This document shows, piece after piece, positions 1 through 4,960 of a stretch of DNA of 5,266 bases. Source of the DNA: an uncultured Eubacteriales bacterium (GTDB lineage Bacteria > Bacillota > Clostridia > Oscillospirales > CAG-272); assembly GCA_934477985.1 (NCBI GenBank), contig CAKSOR010000215.1, forward strand, positions 1 to 5,266, given 5' to 3'. The notes under the pieces were generated by a model. It had not been told where the DNA came from, searched no databases, and saw only the letters and a program-made list of their open reading frames with translations. The number at the start of each line of letters is the position of its first letter. The first letter of the stretch is position 1. The position numbers and the translations under genes are program-made.

Positions 1-144
1 GCTTTGTACAATATTGTGCAAGCGCGTCCCCTCGACCATCCGCTTGACGCCTGCGAACTGATCCAGGCTTCCGGAGCGACAGGTGAAGTCGCAGAGCTCG
101 CGGACACCGACGCGAACGACGGTTGGCTGACGTTCGTCTTCCAT
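1..144 (-). CDS. N-terminus of a probable PD-(D/E)XK nuclease / DinG-Rad3-type DNA helicase (partial)
   Basis: Forty-eight codons read leftward from ATG at 144-142 and run off the window edge. The start is fixed by a GGAGG ribosome binding site (minus strand, 155-151) six bases upstream. The visible peptide carries VRVGVRELCDFTCRSGSLD (residues 9-28 region) followed by EGTRLHNIVQ (near residues 38-47). From memory this pattern, an xVRELVEFxxRSGDLD-like block and then GxRxHxxxQ, is the N-terminus of clostridial ATP-dependent helicases of the DinG/Rad3 (XPD-like) superfamily 2 group that begin with a RecB/Cas4-like nuclease domain; the GxxxH would be nuclease motif I. Such proteins are expected to act in cytoplasmic DNA repair or processing. 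Helicase motifs lie outside the window, so the family call rests on about 45 residues. A stand-alone RecB-like nuclease is the main alternative. The gene has a long leader with an internal terminator. Confidence 0.6.
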   Translation of the reverse strand, partial: MEDERQPTVVRVGVRELCDFTCRSGSLDQFAGVKRMVEGTRLHNIVQS

Positions 145-185
145 ATTTTTCCTCCAAAACTGACATTGTAAAACATGAAATTACT

Positions 186-221
186 AAAAAATCTCCGCCC
201 GGCTCGCATTCCGGACGGAGA
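186..221 (-). terminator. Intrinsic terminator inside the helicase leader (probable attenuator)
   Basis: Read on the minus strand, bases 221-211 and 202-192 form an 11-bp GC-rich stem (UCUCCGUCCGG with CCGGGCGGAGA, one U-G wobble) closed by an 8-nt loop and followed at once by six U residues (191-186). The wobble is a C/A mismatch on the plus strand, and no T-run follows on that strand, so the structure is built to act on leftward transcripts. It lies between the promoter at 281-309 and the start codon at 144, and there is no upstream leftward gene for it to terminate. It is therefore best read as a transcription attenuator. The signal that controls it is not recognisable: no T-box, SAM or other known aptamer was seen. 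Confidence 0.75.
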
Positions 222-280
222 ATCCTAATGAAAAAGCGGACGCGCGAAAAGACTCGCATTCCCCTCGCGTTCCAATACAT

Positions 281-309
281 ATTATATCACAAAAAAACGG
301 TTCTGTAAA
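281..309 (-). promoter_or_regulatory. Sigma-A promoter of the leftward nuclease-helicase gene
   Basis: On the minus strand TTTACA (309-304) and TATAAT (286-281) are separated by exactly 17 bases. This is a near-consensus vegetative promoter. Transcription should start near 274, giving a leader of about 130 nt before the ATG at 144. It is back-to-back with the thiT promoter. Confidence 0.8.
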
Positions 310-446
310 CAGGAAAAATGAAAATAATGCACGCAAAGACAGAGAAGTTTGCTGCCGCAAGCCACAGAAAATTGTGCAAGTCTTACAAAAGAGCGCACAC
401 GCACAAAAATCCCACGAAAAAGCACGAAAATTCGTCGCTTTGACAC
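310..446. other. Intergenic stretch between divergent promoters, no gene seen
   Basis: The whole non-coding interval between the two divergent genes is 145-666. Its outer parts hold the helicase leader, the two promoters and the thiT leader. This middle segment is A-rich with several GTGC/GCAC words (near 374-402) and a small 5-bp inverted repeat (ACGAA/TTCGT, about 424-435) upstream of the thiT -35 box. I see no convincing ORF, RNA gene or operator in it. Confidence 0.6.
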
Positions 447-475
447 TTGAAAATTCTCCGTGCGTATGGTATAAT
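447..475 (+). promoter_or_regulatory. Sigma-A promoter of the thiT riboswitch transcript
   Basis: TTGAAA (447-452) and TATAAT (470-475) are separated by 17 bases, with a TGG extension (TGn, extended -10) directly before the -10 box. A TTGACA six bases upstream (440-445) would give a 24-base spacer and is less likely to be the -35. Transcription should begin near 482, a few bases before the TPP aptamer. Confidence 0.85.
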
Positions 476-495
476 AAATATGCTCTTAATTGAAT

Positions 496-574
496 AATCC
501 GGGGTGCTGAAAGGCTGAGATGGGCGTCTGCCCGAACCCGCGAACCTGTACGGGTAATTCCGGCGTAGGAAGAA
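496..574 (+). ncRNA. TPP riboswitch (THI element)
   Basis: The conserved thi-box words occur in order: GGGGTGC (501-507), CTGAGA (515-520, the pyrimidine-sensing arm), ACCCGCGAACCTG (about 536-548) and GGGTAATTCCGGCGTAGGA (552-570, the pyrophosphate-sensing arm). This is the standard thiamine pyrophosphate aptamer. A short extra stem (GGGC-GTCT-GCCC, about 522-533) occupies the variable P3a-like position. It sits between a strong promoter and a thiamine transporter gene, so the expected behaviour is repression of thiT when TPP is abundant. Aptamer identity is seen directly; the mode of repression is inferred from the downstream leader. Confidence 0.95.
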
Positions 575-577
575 TAT

Positions 578-670
578 ATGAAAAGTTTCAGAAAGTTTTC
601 AGAAACTTCACGAAAAACTCCGAGGCGATTATTCGTTCGGAGTAATTTTAATTTTCGGAGGAGTTTATGA
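578..670 (+). CDS. Possible 30-residue leader peptide upstream of thiT
   Basis: An ATG at 578 opens 30 sense codons ending in TGA at 668-670, which overlaps the thiT start as ATGA. The predicted peptide (MKSFRKFSETSRKT... ) is basic, with ten Lys/Arg, and resembles no family I know. AGGA (567-570), seven bases before the ATG, could act as its ribosome binding site, and these bases are also the 3' end of the TPP aptamer. If it is translated, ligand binding would mask its ribosome binding site, and coupling through the ATGA overlap would carry the effect to thiT. Against this, thiT has its own strong GGAGGAG site, the reading frame is short enough to be open by chance, and it crosses a hairpin. 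Treat it as a hypothesis. Confidence 0.3.
   Translation: MKSFRKFSETSRKTPRRLFVRSNFNFRRSL
617..655 (+). promoter_or_regulatory. thiT expression-platform hairpin (weak terminator or RBS switch)
   Basis: ACTCCGA (617-623) pairs perfectly with TCGGAGT (637-643) around a 13-nt loop, followed by AATTTTAATTTT (644-655), an interrupted U-rich run. It may be a weak Rho-independent terminator for the riboswitch OFF state. The same left arm can instead pair with TCGGAG (655-660) or, shifted as AAACTCC (615-621), with GGAGTTT (660-666), covering the thiT ribosome binding site, so translational control is equally possible. A second hairpin just upstream (AAGTTTC 583-589 with GAAACTT 602-608) could be part of the switch. 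Confidence 0.55.
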
Positions 671-1212
671 AAAACTCAAAACTGCACATCATGGTCGAAT
701 GCGCGATCCTGATTGCCCTTTCGTTCGTCCTGAGCCTTTTTAAGGTGTTGGAAATGCCCTTCGGTGGCTCGGTGACGCCGCTTTCGATGCTTCCGGTCTG
801 CCTGATCGGCTTCATGTACGGCCCGAAGTGGAGCTTCGGCTCGTGCTTCATCTATTCGCTTCTGCAACTGTTCACAAGTTCGGTCTTCTCCTGGGGACTT
901 TCGCCGGTCATCCTGATCGTCTGCATCCTCGCCGACTACATCGTAGCGTTCAGCGTCCTCGGAATCACCGGATTTTTCCGCGGCAAGGGGAACAAAGGCA
1001 TCATAATCGGCGTTTTCCTGGCGGTTTTCGCGCGTTTTGTCTGCCATTACATCTCGGGCTGCACGATCTGGGCGTCGACCGACATGAACCCCTTCCTCTA
1101 CTCGCTGCTCTACAACGGCGCGTACATGCTCCCCGAGTGCGTTTTCACGATGATCGGCACAATCATCATCTGCAACATCCCCGCGTTCAAGAAAATCCTG
1201 GCGCGCGGCTAA
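667..1212 (+). CDS. thiT: Thiamine transporter ThiT, ECF S component
   Basis: This 181-residue membrane protein is the substrate-binding (S) component of an energy-coupling-factor transporter for thiamine. It works in the cytoplasmic membrane with a shared EcfA-EcfA'-EcfT module that is not in this window. The length and about six hydrophobic segments match the ThiT/YuaJ family. Family-like motifs are PFGGS (31-35) after the first helix, the ARFVCHYISG block (122-131, His127), Trp135, and YNGAYMLPE (149-157, Asn150 and Tyr153) near the C-terminus; in Lactococcus ThiT, Trp, His, Tyr and Asn residues of these regions contact thiamine. The ATG at 667 has a strong GGAGGAG site (657-663). A TPP riboswitch upstream independently supports the substrate. 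No clear terminator follows it before the next promoter at 1268. Confidence 0.95.
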   Translation: MKNSKLHIMVECAILIALSFVLSLFKVLEMPFGGSVTPLSMLPVCLIGFMYGPKWSFGSCFIYSLLQLFTSSVFSWGLSPVILIVCILADYIVAFSVLGITGFFRGKGNKGIIIGVFLAVFARFVCHYISGCTIWASTDMNPFLYSLLYNGAYMLPECVFTMIGTIIICNIPAFKKILARG

Positions 1213-1267
1213 GATTGCAGAAACCTGTCAGAAAGATTACAATTTCCCTACAAAAATCGCGTGCCGC

Positions 1268-1296
1268 TTGACTTTTGACAGCCGTTATGGTATAAT
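1268..1296 (+). promoter_or_regulatory. Sigma-A promoter of the barstar-like gene
   Basis: TTGACT (1268-1273) and TATAAT (1291-1296) have a 17-base spacer, with TGG before the -10 (extended -10). Expected start is near 1303, giving a short leader of about 25 nt. The gene is thus transcribed independently of thiT. Confidence 0.85.
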
Positions 1297-1328
1297 TATC
1301 CCATCAAAACGAAAGGGATGAGGTTACA

Positions 1329-1646
1329 ATGACGGCTGTTCAGAATCAGACCATGAAAGTTTACATAGCAAATTTGTCAAATTGCACAACAAAATCAGGT
1401 TTTTTCCGCACACTCGCTCGCGCTTTCGGGATGGGCGTGTCGGCGCTCGGACTCAGCGACAAAGCGTTCTGGCACGAGCTTTGCAGTCGGATGGCGGTCA
1501 TAGCGGCTTCGCCCTTCCCTGTCCGCATAAAAGTCACGGGACTTTCGACAGTTGACGAGTTCTATCCGGAGGGCGCGTACTACCTGCTCCGTGTGTTCAA
1601 CGCGGTTGAGGAACAGAACGAAGACCTTCATGCACAGGCAAGTTAA
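1329..1646 (+). CDS. Small barstar-like protein (putative)
   Basis: This 105-residue soluble protein has no signal peptide or membrane segment. Its layout fits the barstar (RNase-inhibitor) fold: a first strand (VYIANLSNC, 11-19), a helix with aromatic and small residues (SGFFRTLARAFGM, 23-35), a loop, a second helix SDKAFWHELC (43-52), a strand PFPVRIKVTGL (62-72), and a final helix (AYYLLRVFNAVEE, 83-95). SDKAFWHEL aligns by eye with the barstar NLDALWDCL segment. The Trp is kept, but the two Asp residues that bind barnase are Lys and His here. Barstar homologues inhibit RNases or serve as toxin antidotes/immunity proteins, but no RNase lies next to this one, so any partner is unknown. Start 1329 is chosen over Met9 because GATGAGG (1317-1323) precedes it. 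The family call is by eye and tentative; that a real gene is present is well supported by the promoter, RBS and terminator. Confidence 0.6.
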   Translation: MTAVQNQTMKVYIANLSNCTTKSGFFRTLARAFGMGVSALGLSDKAFWHELCSRMAVIAASPFPVRIKVTGLSTVDEFYPEGAYYLLRVFNAVEEQNEDLHAQAS

Positions 1647-1648
1647 AC

Positions 1649-1679
1649 AAAAATCGAGGCGCTCAAGCCTCGATTTTTT
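1649..1679. terminator. Bidirectional intrinsic terminator between convergent genes
   Basis: AAAAATCGAGGC (1649-1660) pairs perfectly with GCCTCGATTTTT (1667-1678) around a 6-nt loop. There is a T-run on the plus strand (1674-1679) and an A-run (T-run on minus) at 1649-1653. It begins two bases after the barstar-like stop codon and ends just before the SGNH-hydrolase stop, so it can terminate both transcripts. Confidence 0.95.
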
Positions 1680-1680
1680 G

Positions 1681-2334
1681 TTATTTGACAAAAGAGAGGA
1701 ATCTCTCAGCAATCAATTGCATGCCAAAATCATTCGGATGATTAAACAAACCATGCGTGTCGGCGCGCGAATTGATGTCGCTCATCGGCACCCAGACGTC
1801 GCCGAAGCGCTCGCAGGCGGCTTTTTTCTCGGCGTCAAGCACCGGACGGATGTAGTACCCCTCGGAATGGAAGACTTTTGTCGAATCCGTTCTCAGATAG
1901 GCGATCAACTTTTCGTACATATCGCCGAAATTAACATCATGAGACTCGGCATTATCGTATTCTCTGCTGACATTCGCGCCGAAAAACGTGAAAATTATGT
2001 CGGGCTGCCAGTCCTTGACCTCGCGATAGGTCTCGAGATCGAAATTCTTGTCGAAGTTGCGTTCAAAGTTTGCTACCTGTAGAATTCCGAACGCCGCGTC
2101 TGGGTGCGCCTCCCTGAACGCGCGCCCGAAAACGTGCACGTAATCGTGATCGACGTCGCTCGCCGCCATCCCGCATTCGCGATCCCAGCCGATGTCAAGC
2201 TTGATACCGTGGCGTGTTATCGAATTGCCGACGAAAAGTACGCGTGGCGAGCCGTTTTTGCTGCCCAAAAAGATATCCTTCCGGTTTTGATTTGTCGCCG
2301 GAACGATATTTTCCTGAAAATCCTTCATCATCAT
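1681..2334 (-). CDS. SGNH/GDSL-family hydrolase, cytoplasmic, substrate unknown
   Basis: This 217-residue protein belongs to the SGNH hydrolase (lipase/esterase) superfamily. RVLFVGNSITRHG (31-43) is block I with the nucleophile Ser38; IGW followed by GMAAS and DYVH (48-67) is the conserved stretch of a clostridial subgroup; FFGAN (117-121) is block III with Asn121; NHPNDFGM (198-205) is block V with catalytic His199. The usual Asp three residues before that His is Leu196, so it may lack the classic triad Asp. No signal peptide is seen, so it should be cytoplasmic; an ester or acetyl group on a sugar or lipid is a guess only. The reading frame extends to 2442, but the promoter lies inside that extension. 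The start is therefore in the Met triplet at 2334/2331/2328 behind AAAGGA (2343-2338); the second Met has the best spacing. Confidence 0.85.
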   Translation of the reverse strand: MMMKDFQENIVPATNQNRKDIFLGSKNGSPRVLFVGNSITRHGIKLDIGWDRECGMAASDVDHDYVHVFGRAFREAHPDAAFGILQVANFERNFDKNFDLETYREVKDWQPDIIFTFFGANVSREYDNAESHDVNFGDMYEKLIAYLRTDSTKVFHSEGYYIRPVLDAEKKAACERFGDVWVPMSDINSRADTHGLFNHPNDFGMQLIAERFLSFVK

Positions 2335-2361
2335 ATGTCCTTTCAGAGGTTCATTGCAACA

Positions 2362-2390
2362 ATTATACACCACAAAGCGCGTTCTGTCAA
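2362..2390 (-). promoter_or_regulatory. Consensus sigma-A promoter of the SGNH-hydrolase gene
   Basis: On the minus strand TTGACA (2390-2385) and TATAAT (2367-2362) are separated by 17 bases, a perfect vegetative consensus. Transcription should start near 2355, about 20 nt before the ribosome binding site AAAGGA. This rules out a start codon at 2442 for the gene. Confidence 0.9.
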
Positions 2391-2517
2391 GTCCCGCGGC
2401 GAATTTTAGATAAATATGGCAAAGTGCACAAAAAAAGCGCACAATTTTCTACGCCGTAATTCCTACAAATATCGTTATTTTTTCACGGAATGTCATAGTT
2501 TAGCCATAATTTTATAT

Positions 2518-2523
2518 TATAAT
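2518..2523 (+). promoter_or_regulatory. Candidate promoter -10 box for the ABC permease operon
   Basis: TATAAT lies in an AT-rich stretch (2503-2523) in the divergent gap, but no good -35 box is found at 16-18 bases (2495-2500 reads ATAGTT), so the promoter may be weak or need an activator. A start near 2530 would leave a leader of about 100 nt and would exclude the long-frame ATG at 2416 as the permease start. Confidence 0.4.
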
Positions 2524-2533
2524 AGAAGCATTG

Positions 2534-2583
2534 AACCGGACAGACGACGCGCGGTCGGGACCGGTCAAATTTCAAGAACCGGA
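2534..2583 (+). repeat. ACCGG-type repeats in the permease leader
   Basis: AACCGGA occurs at 2534-2540 and again at 2577-2583, with the 8-base palindrome GACCGGTC (2559-2566) between them. As RNA, CCGGU of the middle copy can pair with ACCGG of either flanking copy, giving two mutually exclusive small hairpins. As DNA, they could be regulator half-sites just downstream of the candidate promoter. No known riboswitch or operator is matched. Confidence 0.35.
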
Positions 2584-2631
2584 TGTGATATTTTGGGAGC
2601 ATTTTTAATCGATTGTTTTGAGAATTTTAAA

Positions 2632-4863
2632 ATGGCGTTCAAAAGCGTCAAATTCAACTGGAAGCAGTACATCAGTTTCGTCGCGGCACTCTTCCTGATC
2701 CAGAGCTTTTTCGGCATGCTGACGGTCTCGAGCGACCTGAACACGGCGATAACCGAGGATATAATTTACGACGAGTACGATTATGACATAGTGCTGCTCG
2801 ATCTGAACTATTATCAGACGATATTCTTGCAGAATGACGAACTTCGCGTCTTCGCGAGCGACTATATTTACGATATCGTACGAATCGTTGACCGTTACCA
2901 CGCGGCTGACGACTCCACTACATATGACGTATATCTCGACTTCAGAAGCACCGACCCAGAGCACGATTTCCGACAATTCAAGAACAAATACATCCCCTAT
3001 CTGCAATCCTACGCAAAACAGGGCGAAGCGTTAAAATATAATTACTCGGAAGTTTACAAATTAGACACATACAAGGTCAGCACGATGGTCAGCTACATCG
3101 CCTTCGCGGCGATAATGACGGTCGTTTCGATCCTGCTGATCACGTCGATCTACAGAATTCGAGTAAACCACTACAAATTCCAGTACGGAATCTATATGAG
3201 CTTCGGCGCGGACTTCAAACAGCTCTGCAAAACGTCGTTCTGGGAGATGATGGTGGTCTCGCTGATGACTTTCATCCCGTCGCAGCTGTTCTCTACAGGT
3301 GTAATATGGCTGATTTACAAGGGCGAAGGCTTTGATTTCGGCTACAACTGGCTGGCGCTGCTGAAAGTTTTCATCATTAATATAATAATCGTCGCGGTTT
3401 CGGTCTGCTTCCCGATGTGGCGCGTGTCACGCGGACAGGTTACCAACCTGATAGTCACCGAGGACAACTCTAATCTCGTAGTGTCGCCGCGCCGCTCGTT
3501 CGACTTCTACAACCTGAAATTCCCGCGGAAATACGAGCTGGCGTCGATGTGGCGCTTCCGCAAGTACCTGGCGGTGATGATCATCACGGCGGTCGGCTTC
3601 TCGTCGGTCTTCGTCAGCGGATTTTACGTCGCGGACATGTACGCGTACATCCGCGACTACTCGAAGGCGCAGTTCACGGCGTCGATCACAACCCCGAACA
3701 TCTGGTCGGACGAAATTCCTACAGATTTAGATGCGATTGAAGGCATCGACCGGGTCTCGGCGTACGCCGAAGCCGACGCGCTCGGCTACCGTTCGAACAC
3801 GCTGATCACGGCGTCGGCGATGCTGCCCGGCGCGGGCTTCGTGGTACCGGAGAGCGACCCGGACTTCCGCGCGACGAGCGACGTCAACTACATAATGACC
3901 GACAAATCGCTGCTGGACACGCTGACGAGCGACCTCTACACCTATAAAGTCAAGGGCGATCCCTATGAAATCCTGACCGACGAAACGGCGGTTATCGTGT
4001 CGAATTATATGGGCAACAAAAAAGTGTGCAATTATAAGATCGGAGACACGATAAAAGTTGGTGCATTTGCCGGACAAAAGCGCGCGATCGACATAAATCT
4101 GACCGGAAAAGCGCGTCTCAGACAGGAGCTCCAGTTCTACAACATGGACTACATCGAGCTGCACGTCTGCGCGGTAATCGACGGAATGTCTACTCTCGGC
4201 GGAAGCCCGATCTACGTCTCGAAGGCGGTCTATCGCAAGCTGGTGCACGACGAAGCGGCGGAGCCGACGACAATCGAGCTCTACATCGACCGAAATCTCG
4301 AGTCAACCGAGACAAAAGCGATCTTCGACAGAATTCGAGCATATACTTCCCTGTACAACGGACGCATCCTGCTGACCGACAACCACGTCAACTCGAACTA
4401 CCTGATCACGCGCTCAATGAACTATTATGCGCTGATCATTGCGATTTCTTTCCTGGTTTTAGCAATTTCGCCGCTGATTTGGTTCTTCTCACAGACATTG
4501 TTTGTGAAAAAGAGAGAAAAAGAGTTCTCGGTTCTGTTGTGGCTCGGAACTATCAAGGACGACATCAAGCGCCTGTCCCGCCAGAACGGACTGACACTCG
4601 CGGGAATTTCGATGGTTTCCTGCCTGCTGCTGTCGTGGCTGATGATCACGCTGATCCAGCTCGCGGTGACGCGCATCCCGCCGGCGCTTTACGGCGGCAC
4701 GACGTCGTACTATTACGCGGTGCACATTCCGGTGATCGCGCAGATCTTCAGCGTCGTGATGTCGCTGCTCTGCGGATATTTCTCATCAATGCTGCCGCTG
4801 AAGAGCTTCTTCAAGCGCTTCTCTGTCACCGAGAATTCCAAGGAATACACCGGAGACGAATAA
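2632..4863 (+). CDS. ABC transporter permease, FtsX/MacB-type with duplicated domain
   Basis: This 743-residue membrane protein is the permease of a type VII (MacB/LolCE-like) ABC system, which usually transduces force to extracytoplasmic substrates rather than forming a classical channel. Eight helices fall into two FtsX units. Helix 1 (13-33), an outer domain rich in Asp/Tyr (34-150) and helices 2-4 (about 151-173, 203-227, 241-262) form the first. Helix 5 (311-333), a larger outer domain (about 340-595) and helices 6-8 (598-620, 652-678, 697-720) form the second. FtsX-like cytoplasmic coupling segments are FQYGIYMSFGADFKQL (183-198) and EKEFSVLLWLG (629-639). The ATPase gene follows 97 nt downstream. 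Start 2632 is the only ATG after the candidate promoter but has a weak RBS (GAG, 2619-2621). GGGAG (2595-2599) would instead suit an AUC at 2608, adding eight residues. Substrate unknown; it is not a clear BceB, which has ten helices. Confidence 0.88.
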   Translation: MAFKSVKFNWKQYISFVAALFLIQSFFGMLTVSSDLNTAITEDIIYDEYDYDIVLLDLNYYQTIFLQNDELRVFASDYIYDIVRIVDRYHAADDSTTYDVYLDFRSTDPEHDFRQFKNKYIPYLQSYAKQGEALKYNYSEVYKLDTYKVSTMVSYIAFAAIMTVVSILLITSIYRIRVNHYKFQYGIYMSFGADFKQLCKTSFWEMMVVSLMTFIPSQLFSTGVIWLIYKGEGFDFGYNWLALLKVFIINIIIVAVSVCFPMWRVSRGQVTNLIVTEDNSNLVVSPRRSFDFYNLKFPRKYELASMWRFRKYLAVMIITAVGFSSVFVSGFYVADMYAYIRDYSKAQFTASITTPNIWSDEIPTDLDAIEGIDRVSAYAEADALGYRSNTLITASAMLPGAGFVVPESDPDFRATSDVNYIMTDKSLLDTLTSDLYTYKVKGDPYEILTDETAVIVSNYMGNKKVCNYKIGDTIKVGAFAGQKRAIDINLTGKARLRQELQFYNMDYIELHVCAVIDGMSTLGGSPIYVSKAVYRKLVHDEAAEPTTIELYIDRNLESTETKAIFDRIRAYTSLYNGRILLTDNHVNSNYLITRSMNYYALIIAISFLVLAISPLIWFFSQTLFVKKREKEFSVLLWLGTIKDDIKRLSRQNGLTLAGISMVSCLLLSWLMITLIQLAVTRIPPALYGGTTSYYYAVHIPVIAQIFSVVMSLLCGYFSSMLPLKSFFKRFSVTENSKEYTGDE

Positions 4864-4896
4864 TATTCACAAATAATGTAAAATTATTAGCAAAGC

Positions 4897-4929
4897 CCGC
4901 GGCGCGTTGTGCAAAATAACGAGCCGCGG
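4897..4929 (+). promoter_or_regulatory. Strong intercistronic hairpin between permease and ATPase genes
   Basis: CCGCGGC (4897-4903) pairs with GCCGCGG (4923-4929). After one G/A mismatch, CGTT (4905-4908) pairs with AACG (4918-4921), leaving a 9-nt loop. No T-run follows on either strand, so it is not a classical terminator. It ends about 15 nt before the ATPase ribosome binding site and may stabilise or process the transcript, or tune the permease:ATPase ratio. Confidence 0.55.
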
Positions 4930-4960
4930 AGAGATGACAAACTGAAAGGAATACCAAAAA

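Noticed and set aside
1..259. Open frame on the minus strand from ATG at 259, running through the leader terminator and off the window edge
   Set aside because: Its GAGGGG is only one or two bases from the ATG, the peptide is Arg-rich and overlaps the helicase gene in another frame; it is most likely a shadow, although a very short leader peptide cannot be excluded.
123..308. 61-residue open frame on the plus strand
   Set aside because: It runs antisense to the helicase start, its terminator and its promoter, has no good RBS, and its peptide resembles nothing known.
424..435. Inverted repeat ACGAA/TTCGT just upstream of the thiT -35 box
   Set aside because: Only five base pairs with an AT-rich centre; too weak to call an operator when the riboswitch already explains control.
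676..1047. 123-residue open frame antisense to thiT
   Set aside because: Highly charged, low-plausibility peptide fully overlapping a clearly identified gene; other frames inside thiT are likewise shadows.
2335..2442. Upstream extension of the SGNH-hydrolase frame to ATG at 2442
   Set aside because: A perfect consensus promoter (2390-2362) lies inside the extension and a good RBS precedes the Met triplet at 2334-2326.
366..2450. Shared 12-mer AGAAAATTGTGC (366-377 plus; 2450-2439 minus) and other GTGC/GCAC words upstream of two promoters
   Set aside because: For a window of this size and AT-rich intergenic sequence, a 12-base match on either strand is expected about once by chance; surroundings of the two copies differ.
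2416..2631. Upstream extension of the permease frame to ATG at 2416
   Set aside because: It has no RBS, its 72 extra residues look like translated intergenic DNA, and the candidate -10 box at 2518 lies inside it; FtsX-type permeases normally begin just before helix 1.
4872..4888. AT-only inverted repeat AATAAT/ATTATT after the permease stop codon
   Set aside because: Low-complexity AT sequence; no U-run for a terminator and no independent evidence of an operator.
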